This document shows positions 47,875 through 58,655 of a DNA stretch of 64,000 bases, piece by piece (position 1 is the first letter of the stretch; the number at the start of each line of letters is the position of its first letter). The notes under the pieces are model-generated. The model made no database searches. It was not told the DNA's origin and saw only the letters and a program-made list of their open reading frames with translations. The stretch is from Desmodesmus armatus (lineage: Eukaryota; Chlorophyta; Chlorophyceae; Sphaeropleales; Scenedesmaceae). The stretch covers positions 372,001-436,000 of the forward strand of contig VIIQ02000555.1 of NCBI GenBank assembly GCA_007449985.2, written 5' to 3'. A program made the translations under genes and the position numbers.

Positions 47875-48180
47875 ATGATCTTGATGTCACACGGTAACGT
47901 GATGCATTTGGCCAAACGACAGGCACCGGTTGCAGTTCTGGAACCGGTCCAAAACCTTGTCGTTGACCAGGTTTGCTCGATATCACCCGCAGCGTCGTTA
48001 TGGATTGATCAAGCTTGTATCACTGTAAAACAATTGTCACTGTGTCGGTACCGTGTTTGGCAAGCCAACGACGCCTCGCCACAGTGGCCAGGCCATGTGC
48101 TGCTCAGTGCTGACATGTCAGCATCATCACATGACCAGGTGCTGGAACTTCTGCGCAAGCGGGCCGTACATCGCTGTTAA
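47875..48180 (+). CDS. Hypothetical small ORF, uncertain
   Basis: A 101-residue ATG-initiated frame (MILMSHGNVMHLAKRQAPVA at its start, LLRKRAVHRC at its end). It has balanced composition, no Ala/Gln runs and more AT-ending codons than its neighbours. I recognise no domain. Its ATG is only 15 bases from the divergent ATG of the LRR gene, so it would overlap that gene's promoter or 5' UTR. It may be a chance ORF, a relic, or an exon of an unseen gene. Confidence 0.25.
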   Translation: MILMSHGNVMHLAKRQAPVAVLEPVQNLVVDQVCSISPAASLWIDQACITVKQLSLCRYRVWQANDASPQWPGHVLLSADMSASSHDQVLELLRKRAVHRC

Positions 48181-49491
48181 AACAAAAAGCACAACTGAAG
48201 CACCACACTGTAGCAATATGGGTGTCATGGATGGGTGTCATGGATGGGTGTCAATAGCTATCTCAGACATACATCTGCCAGGCGCAGGTGAGGACTGCGG
48301 ATGGGTCATCAGTGTAGGCCACGCTGTCATGTCGTTGCAGGGTGCAACACATGGATGATGTGGATGGGTGTCCTCAATCCAGTGGGGTGATGGTGTGAAA
48401 GCAGTGGGACTGGAAGTGTGCCTTCACATGACACGCTATAGGGTAGCTACCTGATACATCAGGTGCCATGCCGGCACACGACAGTGCAAGCAGCAGAGGC
48501 TGTAGTTACTCTACACATGCCTGCCAGCACCTGCTGCGCAACATCAGGTTCACTGCAGTTGGGAGGCAGCCGCAGCAGCTGGGAGCACACACGGGCTCAT
48601 GACAAGCAGCCTACAAAGCAGGAAGGACACAGGCGCATTGACATGCAGGCGTCACAGTGTGGCTGGAGGCCTGCCTTGTGTAGGGATAGTCATGATCAAA
48701 CTTTCAAACTGTGGTGGGCAGCGGTGGGCACCCACTGGTGCAGTAGACACACTACCACTGGTGCACCAGACACAGTACAGCACAGTGCCGTTGCACGCAT
48801 GAAACGTCAATACTTCAGATGGGGCGAGAAACGCACCTGACACAATTGAACTATGACTGAAATGCTTTCCATCTGGGGTTCAACATGAGCAATCCTTGTC
48901 TGTCTTTGTGTCCTGGCGTGCTCTGGCCAGCTTGTACTAGAAGGTTTCTGTACAGCCTGTTGCCATCATGCTCGGCCAGGGTTGTACTGCCATGCCGCAA
49001 GCCAATTTGGGTGCAACTGTTGCGCTAGCTGCTGGTGCTTTGCCGCCTGGCTCTTGCCAATCATTTATGGTGGGAAGTGTACTGCGGATCAAAATTGGCA
49101 GCTATTCCTGCATGTTGAAGTTCAATTGAGTCAGCTCCACTTTGATACACAGCTCAGTATGATGTTTGTCAAACGTGTTGTGACCTGCACAACTTCAAGG
49201 GATGATTGAGTCTGGTCAACTTGTGTTACATACCTCATCCGCGTGATTTGTATACAAGGCAATTATGTACAACTCCTAGCTGCATACCCTACAAGATTGC
49301 AACCCCGGCACACACTCAGCCTGACACACCGTGTGCTGCCAGCACACACCACTCAACCCAAAAGCATTGTACAAACCCCAGGCCTGCTCCCCACCCACAG
49401 ACTCCCGCGCTGTAGCTGATGCTAACAGCACGCCCCACCCTCAAGCTCCATAGTCCTCAAAAGGCCGCTCAAAAGGACACTAACAGGCCCA
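48181..49491. other. Intergenic, upstream of LRR gene / downstream of MAEA
   Basis: No gene is supported. It contains short repeats of atgggtgtcatgg at 48218-48252 and the second 3'-flank module. Confidence 0.45.
48886..49400 (-). repeat. 3'-flank module, copy B (downstream of MAEA)
   Basis: This is the partner of 44815-45640, with internal deletions. It carries TGTAA on the minus strand at 49226-49230, 262 bases past the MAEA stop, at the position matching the TGTAA in copy A. That fits a duplicated gene 3' end with its poly(A) signal. Confidence 0.75.
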
Positions 49492-52400
49492 TCACACAAT
49501 GAACGCTCGCCGTGCCTCATCATAACCATACTCTGACCCCGTATGTGGGCACACAATGCGCCCGTTGTTCTTGCCCGCGATCTGATCCACTGCCTTCTGG
49601 CTGTACACATAGCCGTTGGGCAGCACCATGGGCGGGTTGGCGTCATTCATGATCTCCCGGGTGACCGCGCAGATGAGCTTGCTGTGCACGTGCTTGGCGC
49701 AGGGCAGGCCTGCTGCCAGGGCCTTGAAGGCCGGTGCTGCAGGGGGTCCTCACGACTGTGGCTGCTGCTGGAGGGAGGGTTCTTCAGGGCGATGAGGCCA
49801 GCCTGGTGTATGAGGGTGTGGTGTGTAGGAATAGGGGGGAGGCAGGCAGGGGACAGACATCATATGTGTGATTGTTGCGCAGTTGGGTTGGGTTCGGCTG
49901 ACGCGGAGCCTGGGAGCATGGCTGTACACCCTGATCGATAAGGGCGCTGTATGAGCCAAAGATATTAGGGTTGGCTGTAGGGAGTTACACTGGTTGGCTT
50001 CTGTCAGCCTGTTGCAGTCAGCATGAGCACGTTGAGTGTGTTCTGTAGGCCGGCCCGGCAGCGGCAGGCAGTCGCAGTGAGCCCCAGTGCCAGCAGAGTT
50101 CAGGAACCCAGCCTGCCACCAGGGCGGCACAGGACGGTCTGAGCCCCTCCCCTGCCCCTCTGCCCCCGCAGCTACCCCCTTCGACCCCTGGCACCCGCGG
50201 TGGACTGCCACCACCCGCTGCACCGGCATCGACCCCCGTCACCCAGATATGTGTGGCTGTGTCCCCGCGCAGCCTGCTGCTGCAAATTATGCAGCAGCAG
50301 GCTGAGCCCGCCATTCCCTCCTCCCCATGCAAGTAGGGCATGTTGTCGGCATGTGTGCTGTAAGACTGGCTGCAACCCAGATTGCAGCCAGTCTTACAGC
50401 ACACATGCCGACAACATGCCCTACTTGCATGGGGAGGAGGGAATGGCGGGCTCAGCCCGCATATTATGCAGAAATCTGTGCTGTCCTCCTCTCATGCGGA
50501 CCAGACGGGCAGCAGTATGGGGCAGGCGCAGCGCTGCTTGCTGCATATGGATGGCTCCCCAGGGAAGTTGCGTGCTGCTGCAGCGGAAGGTGCTGCCCCG
50601 TCTTGGTTGATCACCACCTGTGTTGTGACTGTGAAAACACACTGCACCTGCCCCATACTGCTGCCCGTCTGGTAGGCTTGGGAGGAGGACAGCACACACT
50701 TCTGCCCCGATTGCAGCCAGTCATACAGCGGTGAGACCCCCCTGTGTCTCACGCCCCCCCCCCCCCCAGGCCCACTCTACCCTCTTCCCCCCTATTCCGA
50801 CTGCAGGTGCACCACGACCAGCAGAGAGTGCAGGCCAGCTGCTGCCTGACTTCACAATCCATACACCTCCTACACAGTGGTCCCACCCCCTGCAAAGCCC
50901 TGAGCCCCCCCCCTCACACACTTTGGTTTGGACGGGGGGGGGGGGGGTGAAGCTATTCCATGTGGTATTCCACACACTTGCATGATCATAGTATGCTAGC
51001 AACTCAAGTAATCCCTGTGCTAACACACAAGTGTCTTACAAACACCCACCTGCAGGTGCACTGTGAGTGCGCTCTCTGGCAGCAGTGCATGCAGCCTGTA
51101 GAGCTCCCTGAGGAACAGCTCCAGCAGTGACGCCCAGCGCCCCTCACTGAACAGGGCCTTGTAGGGGGACACCTTGGTGTGACGACCAACACCAGCGCAG
51201 CCAGGACGTGCTGCAGCTCAGGCATGTGCTGGGAGGCCCAGGGGGACAGGTGGGTGCGCGCGTACGACACAGCAGCCAACCGCTGGTCCTGTTTGGGGGG
51301 GGGGGGCACATGCGCCACAGGCATGCGCAATGAATTGCCTGAATTTTTGTACGGTGTATGCTAGGACATATGGATGTCACATGGATGGTTTTCTGGGGCG
51401 GTTTTCAATGTGTGGTTGCACAGCAGCTGGTGTGGTGACCTGGCGAACAGCTACTGTTGTGGGTTGCAGAGCTCTGCTCACCCAGCTACGCCTAGTGCTG
51501 GCTTGGGGCACTCGAGCGACTTGCTGACCACAGGTCCTTGGGAATACCACTACAGTAGTTTGGTTTTGAAACCACAGAGCAGCATGTGTGGGGTGGTCGT
51601 CAGCAGCCCGTTTCAGCGCTGCTGCTTTTATGCCCTTTGTATGCCTGCGTTGTGGCCGTAACTGGCACAGGCTTTCTAGTGTCCTAGGTGACTGGTCGCC
51701 TGGTGGTGTCTTGCTTGTCTTGCACCAAGGTCGATTTGCTGCTGGCAGCATGCTGCTTGCACAATGAACCTGGCCGGAAACACGTGTAATGATGATAATG
51801 ATGATATGCTAGGAAAAACTTTTGGCAGTGAGACTCACATACGCATGCAGTGCGCTGCCCCCTGGTGGGGTTTGTGACAACATAACCGCACCCCCCGACT
51901 GAGCTTTGACAGTCAAAGCTGTAGGCTGTTGATGGACCTGAACAATGATCAACCTGACAGCTGTAGGGCAGTACAAACACACAGCGACAACATGGTTTGC
52001 ACCCACAAACAAAGTGTGTGTGCTGGTGGGGGGGGGGGCAGGTTGGGGGGGGGGGGGAAGAAATAGAAAGAAAGTAAGAAACTTAATCACAACAAAAAGA
52101 TTCGAAAATTCGATTGAACCCACTTTTGCCACCAGCTCCAGGAACTCCTGCAGCCTCAGCTTGAACTCCAGGCTGCTCTTGGCCTTGCGCAGCCGCACCC
52201 TGTTGGCCTCACACCACGCCAGCGCAGCACTGCAGTCGTGCTGCTTCAGGGACTGGATCACACGCTGCGCCTGCGCGAATATGTGCATGTCTGACAACGC
52301 CTCTGAGCCGGTCTCCTGCGCTAACCGGGCTGAGGTGTAGGCATGGGGGTACAGCAGGGACAGCATGGAAAGAACATCAGACACACAGCAACATGTGAGC

Positions 52401-53061
52401 CAGCTGCTGCATATTGTTGGGTGAACGTCACGTGATGGCACCTTTGGGCTAAGCAAGTATGCAGCATCAGCCCTGCGCTGGTGCCAGGGCAATATGCACT
52501 GTAACATAGTGACCTGATGCAAGCTGTTGCGTGCCCTCAGTTGCCATTCCATGCACACTGCTGCTACCATGCCCCCTGGTGACAAAGGCACAACGGGATA
52601 GCAAAACAGCCACACGTTATCAGCCCCAGCAGCAACACAGTGCCGGGTATGCTGCTGGCTGACCCACCTGCCGAGGCCTGGTTGCCAGTCCGCAGCATGT
52701 GATCCACCAACAGCCTGTCCAACCGCTGCTTGTTCCACACCACCATGCTGCCCTTGCCAGGGGTCCCCAGCTGCTGTAGGTGCTCCAATCGTGCCTTAAC
52801 TCTCATGGCATCACCAGCTTCCTGCTGTCCCACATCTTCTAGCTTGCGCTTCAGGCTTTGTAGCCGATCAACTAGCTGGTCTATCTGTTGCAGCTGCTCC
52901 TCTTGTGTGGCCGTGTCTGTCGTGCTCAGGTTGCTGAGGGCCTCTCCTGCTTCATCTACGAGTGTCTTGCGTTCCTTGGCTGCTCGTTTGAGCGACTCGA
53001 AGGGGACCTTCAGCAGAGGGGCGTCGATCACCTCTAGCTTCAGCTCCTGCTGTGCTGTCAT
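49492..53061 (-). CDS. MAEA: MAEA/GID9-like CTLH E3 ligase subunit
   Basis: This is a RING-like subunit of the GID/CTLH ubiquitin ligase. Exons: 53061-52668 (phase 1), 52329-52124, 51288-51050 and 49802-49492. The N-terminal coiled coil (about residues 35-95) leads to LDRLLVDHMLRTGNQ, a LisH-type helix. CTLH/CRA follows: DMHIFAQAQRVIQSLKQHDC, ALAWCEANRVRLRKAKSSLE, FKLRLQEFLELVAK, then DQRLAAVSYARTHLSPW. The C-terminus is the Gid-type RING (SKLICAVTREIMNDANPPMV, LPNGYVYSQKAVDQIAGKN, IVCPHTGSEYGYDEARRAFI). Two single-base frame breaks occur inside conserved sequence: near 51180-51205, before HTKVSPYKALFSEGRWASLL, and near 49730-49745, before PAFKALAAGLPCAKHVHSKL. Each looks like one missing base. 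Because both flanks are well conserved, assembly error is more likely than a pseudogene. Confidence 0.85.
50301..50456. repeat. Perfect inverted repeat, 75-bp arms, 6-base loop
   Basis: Arm 50301-50375 is the exact reverse complement of 50382-50456; the loop is cccaga. I compared all 75 positions by eye and found no mismatch. It lies within MAEA intron 3 (51049-49803). A transcript of either strand would fold into a long perfect hairpin. Confidence 0.95.
50477..50696. repeat. Second inverted repeat, 55-bp arms
   Basis: Arm 50477-50531 pairs with 50642-50696 with about five mismatches; the spacer is 110 bases. It begins 20 bases after the perfect hairpin. Just beyond it, gattgcagccagtc.tacagc (from about 50709) repeats the loop-proximal part of the first hairpin's right arm. 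Confidence 0.9.
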
Positions 53062-53539
53062 TGCTGGTGCTGTGGCCTGCTGCTGCAGCTATCAACGTCC
53101 CTTCATAGCCAGGGTACTAACTGAAAAGGCTTGTGAGGCAATTCAAAAGTGCAGTTGTGAATAGGCCCACAGGCAGTGGTTGAGCAGTAGCAGTCCAGTC
53201 AGCACTGAGCCTCTCTTGCCGGCACACACGATCAATATCACGTTGCTTATATTTTCAGGACAACACAGATTCTGAACGCCTGGACTGGCACTGGTTACGA
53301 CCTGGGTACCAGTTGATCTCACAGGTTTTTGCGAATGGTCCAGGCTCCCTTGTTTCGTGCACCGGGAAGTTTGGATCATACCTGCAGTTTATTATAACGC
53401 CAGTGAGGGCGTGCATGCGCACACAAACACTTCCAGCCCCCAAGCTCACTTACAAGGCAGCACATCCACCAGCAGCAATACCTGTCCACAACCCTGCTTT
53501 GCCTGGCGCGTTCATACCTTCTCAAATATATACATCAGC
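53062..53539. promoter_or_regulatory. Shared upstream region, MAEA / ATAD3
   Basis: These 478 bases lie between divergent start codons. An acceptor-like gcctgtttcag at 53542-53552 suggests that ATAD3 may have a 5' UTR intron here. Confidence 0.35.
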
Positions 53540-54627
53540 ATGCCTGTTTCAGGCATGGCACGGCAGGGCTTGGTGGTTGGGGGCGCAGCAGCAGCAGCAT
53601 GGCTGACCAGCGGCACCAGCCTGGCGTTGGCAGATGACAAAAAGAAGGAGAAGGATGGAGCAGCGTCCTACTTCGACCCAGATGCTTTGGAGCGTGGTGC
53701 AAAGGCTCTCAGGGAGATTAATGCATCACCCCATGCAAAGCAGGCAAGTCAACCCTGGTCAACGGTCTTGAACCTCTCACCACAGCACCAGCCTGGTTGC
53801 CAGCTTCAACCATGGTGTGTCGCCAGGCAAGCTGCTTACAGGAAGACATATTACAACACTTAGCATTTTACACATCAAGCTTAGTGTCTTACACATCATG
53901 CATGCCACATCAACAAGCTAGTATGTGCATTGTGTGTGCGGTGTTGCTGCAGGTGATTGACCTCACTAGGCAGCAGGAGTTGACGAAGCAGCAGGAGAGC
54001 AAGGCCAAGGAGGCGGAGTACCGTGCACAGGCAGCAGCACAAGCAAAGGTGAGCGTTGGGTGTATGGCAACGTGTGTGTGCACGCAGTCAAACACAGCCC
54101 TGCCTGCTCTGCCTGCATGCTGCCAGCACTGCATGGCAGAGTTTTACCACACAGGCAGCAGCACAAGCAAAGGGGAGGGCTGGGTGAAAGCCTAGGTGTG
54201 TTCACACACTCGAACTACCCCGCCTGCTTTGCATGGCTGGGTACGGGCAGCATCCCTGACATGTTCACCCCGGTCTCTCATCCCCCCTCCCCATACCCCT
54301 CACCCCCCCCCTTCACCCCCCCCCCTGCAGGAGCAAGAGCGCATCCGCTGGGAGGAGCAGCGCAATGTGATGCAGGAGGAGGCTCAGCGGCAGGCCCAGC
54401 TGGCCCAGTACAACGATGAGTTGGCCCGCAAGCGGCAGCAGGCTGAGCACGAGCTGCAGCGCCAGCGCAACGGGGAGCTGGTGTCACTGCAGGAGCAGGC
54501 AGCAGCCAGGAAGGAGGCAGAGAGGCTCAGAATTGAGCAGCAGATACAGGCGGAGCGGCGCTCAGCTGACCAGCATGCGGTGAGGGAGGAGGGGTGGTGT
54601 GGGGGGAGAGGGGGGCGGGGTGGAGGA

Positions 54628-54666
<39 letters not shown>

Positions 54667-57600
54667 CAGTGGTCATCTGCAAGCGTTGGCTGCAGCAAGG
54701 CCACCAGTGAGTTGAGGTGGCGGTTGCAGCAGCGGCAGTAGCAGCAGGAGTACAATCATCGTAGCTAGGAAGTATGGACTTGTCATACCCCTCCCCCCCT
54801 CCCATTGTGTCCCCTACCCTCCCCCCCCCCCCCCCCCCCAGGCTGAGCTCCAGAAGGATGTTGAGCGTGCCAAGAAGCTGGCTGAGGCTGAGGGGCGCAT
54901 CAAGGAGAACAGGGAGAACGAGGACGTAAACAGGAGGGCAGCAATGCTCAAGTAAGCGACATTTGAGGGGGGAGTTGCTGGGTGGGTTCAGAGATGGTGG
55001 GGTGAAGTAGAGGTGGGGCGATTGTGTTGGCCCATCGTCAAATAGCAAGAATGTGGAGTGGTGTTGGCTTGGTGTCACAGCAGCAAGGCTGTGGGCAGCT
55101 GCATCTCAGCTGCACCTGCTGCGCAGGGTGCAAAGCCAAGGCACTCACAAGCAGCAGCAACTGCCGAGCTCCAGATACTAGGGTGTGCTGGCTGCAGCAT
55201 AACAGGCAGCACATGCCTCAACACTCCAGTCACTTGACTCGTTGACCCCCACACTCGCCCAACATACATACATTGACATTTCATCCCTCCCTCCCCCCCC
55301 CCCAGGTACCAGGAGGAGACCCGCAAGGCCATTGAGTCCATCAACGCTGTGATGAGCCACCTGGGTGGTGCTGCCGTGGAGCTGCTCACAGACAGGGACA
55401 AGCTGCTCATGCTGGTGGCAGGGGGCAGCGCACTGGCACTGGGAGTGTACGGGGCGCGTGAGGGAACACGCGTGGCAGGGAAGGCCATGGAGGCATGGCT
55501 GGGCACACCCAAGCTGGTGAGGAGCAGGGCGGCACAGTAGTTGAACAGGAATTTGGACATTGGTTCAGTGGTTCCTCAGCAGTCCTGTTTTTGTGTGCCC
55601 TATTGGTTGGGTATACTGGTTTGTACCTGCATCTACCCCTTCTTTCGCACGTCTGTGACACCCGTGGGTCCTCGCTGCTACCTGCTCTGTGTGTGTAAGC
55701 GCCCTCCGCTGCAACATGCACACTCACACATCACATGTGCCTACTCATACCACAATCACATCCACCATCCCCTGCCCCCCCCCCACACACAGGTCCGTGA
55801 CACGTCCCGTCGCTCGCTGGTGCGTCTGTCGTCGCTGCTGCCTGCTGGCAAGAAGAGCATTGAGTCAGTGCGGCGTGACTTCAGCGACATCATACTGCCG
55901 GGGGGCCTGCACGACCGCGTGCGCAGCCTGGCTGCAGCAGCAGCAAACACCAAGCTGCACGGGGCACCCTACAGGCACATGCTCTTCTACGGTGAGAGGG
56001 ATAGGGGCAGCAACGAGAGCAGCAGCAGCAGCTGTAGCGCCACAGGAGGGGTGTTCTTGAGAGGGGCTGGAAGGGGTGTTGGTGTTTTATAAGGAAGACG
56101 AGTGGCTGATAACTATGCGCGTAGAAGTGATTTGTATTGGGCCAGCCCAGCGCAAGCTGCTTGACTTGCTCGTCAGCATCTCAAGGCTGGTCCTGTTTCC
56201 GCCAGACCTTCCTGCGGCGTCTGTCCCCACCCACCCCTGCCACTCTCACCCCCCCTTTCTGTGCGTCTGTCCCCCCCTTACCCCCCCCCCCTTCCCTCAC
56301 CTCTCCCCCCCCCCCCCCGCAGCCCCCCCCCCCCCCCCCGCGCACTGGCCAGACCATGGCTGCAGAAGCTTCCCGCGGCTTCTGTCCCCACCCCACCCCT
56401 GCTACTCTCACCCCCCTTACTGTGCGTCTGTCCATCCCCCCCCCCCCCCCCCGGCGCAGGTCCCCCCGGCACAGGTAAGACCATGGCTGCCAAGCGCCTG
56501 GCCAAGACGAGTGGCATGGACTACGCCATCCTGTCTGGTGGAGACGTTGCCCCCCTGGGTGGTGGTGCTGTCACGCAGCTGCACAGCACCTTTGACTGGG
56601 CGCAGCGCAGCAGGAGGGGCCTGTTGCTGTTCATTGACGAGGCGGACGCGTTCCTGGGGCGCCGCAATGACGAGATGAGCGAGGGGCTGCGCGGAGCACT
56701 GAACGCACTGCTCTACAGGACAGGTGGGTGTGGTTGGGAGGGTTGGGGTTGAGGGGGAGGGGGGGTTTGTTGACAGGGTGTGCTAGCACTGGTGCTGTTG
56801 TTGCGGGGGCAGGCATTGATGGGTTCCGTGGTGGCTTTTGTCTTTTGGGGGAGGGTAGTATGCGCGCGCGCGCGCGCGGGGGGGGGGGGGGGGGGGGGGC
56901 TGTCGGTGACGAGGCGGACGCCGTTTTGAAATGGCATTTATAGGGTTTGGTCTCTAGCACGTATGCCTCCCTGTGTTTGCCCCCTGTTTCCTACCCCCCC
57001 CCCACTTCCGCTTTGTCTCTGCTGCCCTGCCTCCCTGTGTCCTGCTCAGGTGACCAGAGCCGTGACTTCATGGTTGTGCTGGCCACCAACCGGCCGGGTG
57101 ACCTTGACGATGCAGTGCTGGACCGCATGGACGAGGCCATCCACTTTGACCTGCCTGGCCAGCAGCAGCGGCAGCAGCTGCTGGGGCTGTACCTGGACAA
57201 GTACATCCGCAAGGCAGGAACAACAGAGGTGAGGGGTGTGGGGGGGGGGTGCCATCGTAAAGGGAACCAATGCAGGGCATATATGTGCCAAAAGCAAGTT
57301 ATTGTGGGGTTGGTGGTGGACGGTTGATGTTCTGGAGGCGCGGGGTTGTTTGTTGTGAGTTGCTGTCGCAACAGATTATCAAGGCATTGCGAGGCATGGC
57401 TCTGGTGGTGGAGTTGTAGGTTTGAAGGTCCAGGGCCGCTCGTTGCGAGTTGGTGTTCCAGGTCAATGCTGGTTTTTTGCAAATGGGTACCTAGCTGTGT
57501 GCTGTGCTGTGCTGCGTGCAGGGTGAGGCTGGTGCGGGTGCCTCCTCGGGTCTGGGTGCGCGTGTGTCTGCGCTGCTGCGTGGCCGCAAGCTGGCTGCTG

Positions 57601-58301
57601 ACCGCATCAGCGTGGACTCTGCTGTCAACGAGGCGCTGCTGGCGTCTGCTGCCAAGCGCATGGAGGGATTCAGCGGGAGGGAGATTGCAAAGTTCATGGC
57701 CAGTGTGCAGGCGGCGGTGTACGGCAGCCCGCAGCCGGTGCTCACAACAGACATCTTCAAGTGAGTGAGAACTTCTCACTGAGAAGCACTGTGTGTGTGT
57801 GGGGGGGGGGGGCGGGCGGAGGCCAGGTGGTGGGGTAGGAGAGGATATCATGTTGTGCTATTGAGTGGGTGTATGACCAGTGTGCAGGTGGCGGTGTTTG
57901 GCAGCCCATGGCCGGTGCTTGCGACTGACGTAGTCAGGTTGCAGTGTGCAGTACTGCACGAGTGGCGGTGGTGGTGGGGCAGGGGGGCGCTGGTACAAGG
58001 CAAGGTGGTCAGTTGTTAGAGTTCATTGGGACTGGTAGCTAAAAGCACCATGCTGTGGCAATTAGTTATTCAGGCAGTGATTTGGCAGCTCACGGTCGCT
58101 GTGTGTTTTGTGTTTGTCCTGTGCTGCTGCAGCCGTGTGTTGGAGGCCAAGCTGATTGAGCATCAAGCACGCAGGTCCTTCGTGCTGGGACACCATGGCA
58201 CAGGGGACTCAGTGATTGCGCAGGGAACGGGTGCCAGCAGCAGCAGCAGCAAGAGCAGCAGCAGTGCAAGCAGCAGCAGCAGCAGTGGCAGCACGAAGTA
58301 G
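53540..58301 (+). CDS. ATAD3: ATAD3 mitochondrial AAA-ATPase
   Basis: ATAD3 anchors in the mitochondrial inner membrane and supports nucleoid and membrane organisation. Ten exons join in phase: 53540-53743, 53953-54048, 54331-54579, 54842-54951, 55306-55516, 55793-55991, 56460-56723, 57050-57228, 57522-57760 and 58133-58301 (639 residues). [17 protein letters not shown] and [20 protein letters not shown] open the family-typical coiled coil. A membrane segment, [18 protein letters not shown], follows at about residue 245. Walker A is GPPGTGKT (about 357), Walker B is [11 protein letters not shown] (about 411), and sensor 1 lies in [20 protein letters not shown]. The C-terminus ends in a Ser-rich tail. 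Exon 1 ends CAG|GCAAGT, a GC donor, and no nearby GT donor keeps the frame. The start could also be the next ATG, 53555. Confidence 0.95.
56195..56440 (+). repeat. Tandem duplication in ATAD3 intron 6 with Walker A relic
   Basis: Two copies share a ...cagacc... start, ctgtccccacc, cactctcacccccc and gtgcgtctgtcc. The second begins actggccagaccatggctgc, which resembles the true exon 7 start (acaggtaagaccatggctgc). It reads TGQTMAA where the exon reads TGKTMAA, so the catalytic Lys is lost. Confidence 0.6.
56862..56899. repeat. (GC)8 followed by G22 in ATAD3 intron 7
   Basis: Alternating GC passes directly into an uninterrupted G run. The pair could adopt Z-form and quadruplex structures, and the length is likely to be unreliable. 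Confidence 0.85.
57872..57936 (+). pseudogene. Decayed tandem copy of ATAD3 exon 9 end
   Basis: Inside intron 9, this reads [20 protein letters not shown] against [20 protein letters not shown] at the end of the real exon 9 (57693-57760). A third, weaker copy is visible at about 58066-58100 (gcagtgatttggcagctcac). The copy lacks a good donor. Confidence 0.75.
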
Positions 58302-58655
58302 TTCGGTAAGCAGGAATCATTGATGCGCCGTTGGTACAGGAACCCTCTGCACTGCAAACGTGCAGCTGTTGTGATGACAGGTGTTGCAGTTGGGATGGTT
58401 GAGTTTGACTGACTTTTGACCGAGAAACATGAAGGCTGCGGTTTTGGACCATCACAGTACGCATGTCCTACATACATGCGCACACAACCCTCGCTCTGTG
58501 TGCGTTGGTCGGGGCGCTTGGTCCAAAAGCGGGAATGTCAGTTTTGAGCTCAGCTGCTGCAGTAAACTCGCATGTGTGGAGTTTGAGTGGAACTGACTAG
58601 TACCTTGATTTACCACCTCCAAGACCGTATATATACAGCTGTGTTGCACTGCAGC
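58302..58655. promoter_or_regulatory. ATAD3 3' UTR and GT13 promoter
   Basis: A TATA-like gtatatatac lies at 58627-58636, about 20-30 bases before the proposed GT13 ATG. If it is a true TATA box, the 5' UTR would be almost absent, or translation would start elsewhere. Confidence 0.4.

Noticed and set aside
49492..53061. Calling MAEA a pseudogene because of two frame breaks
   Set aside because: The sequence is well conserved on both sides, and similar one-base losses occur in unrelated genes here, so assembly error is the simpler explanation.
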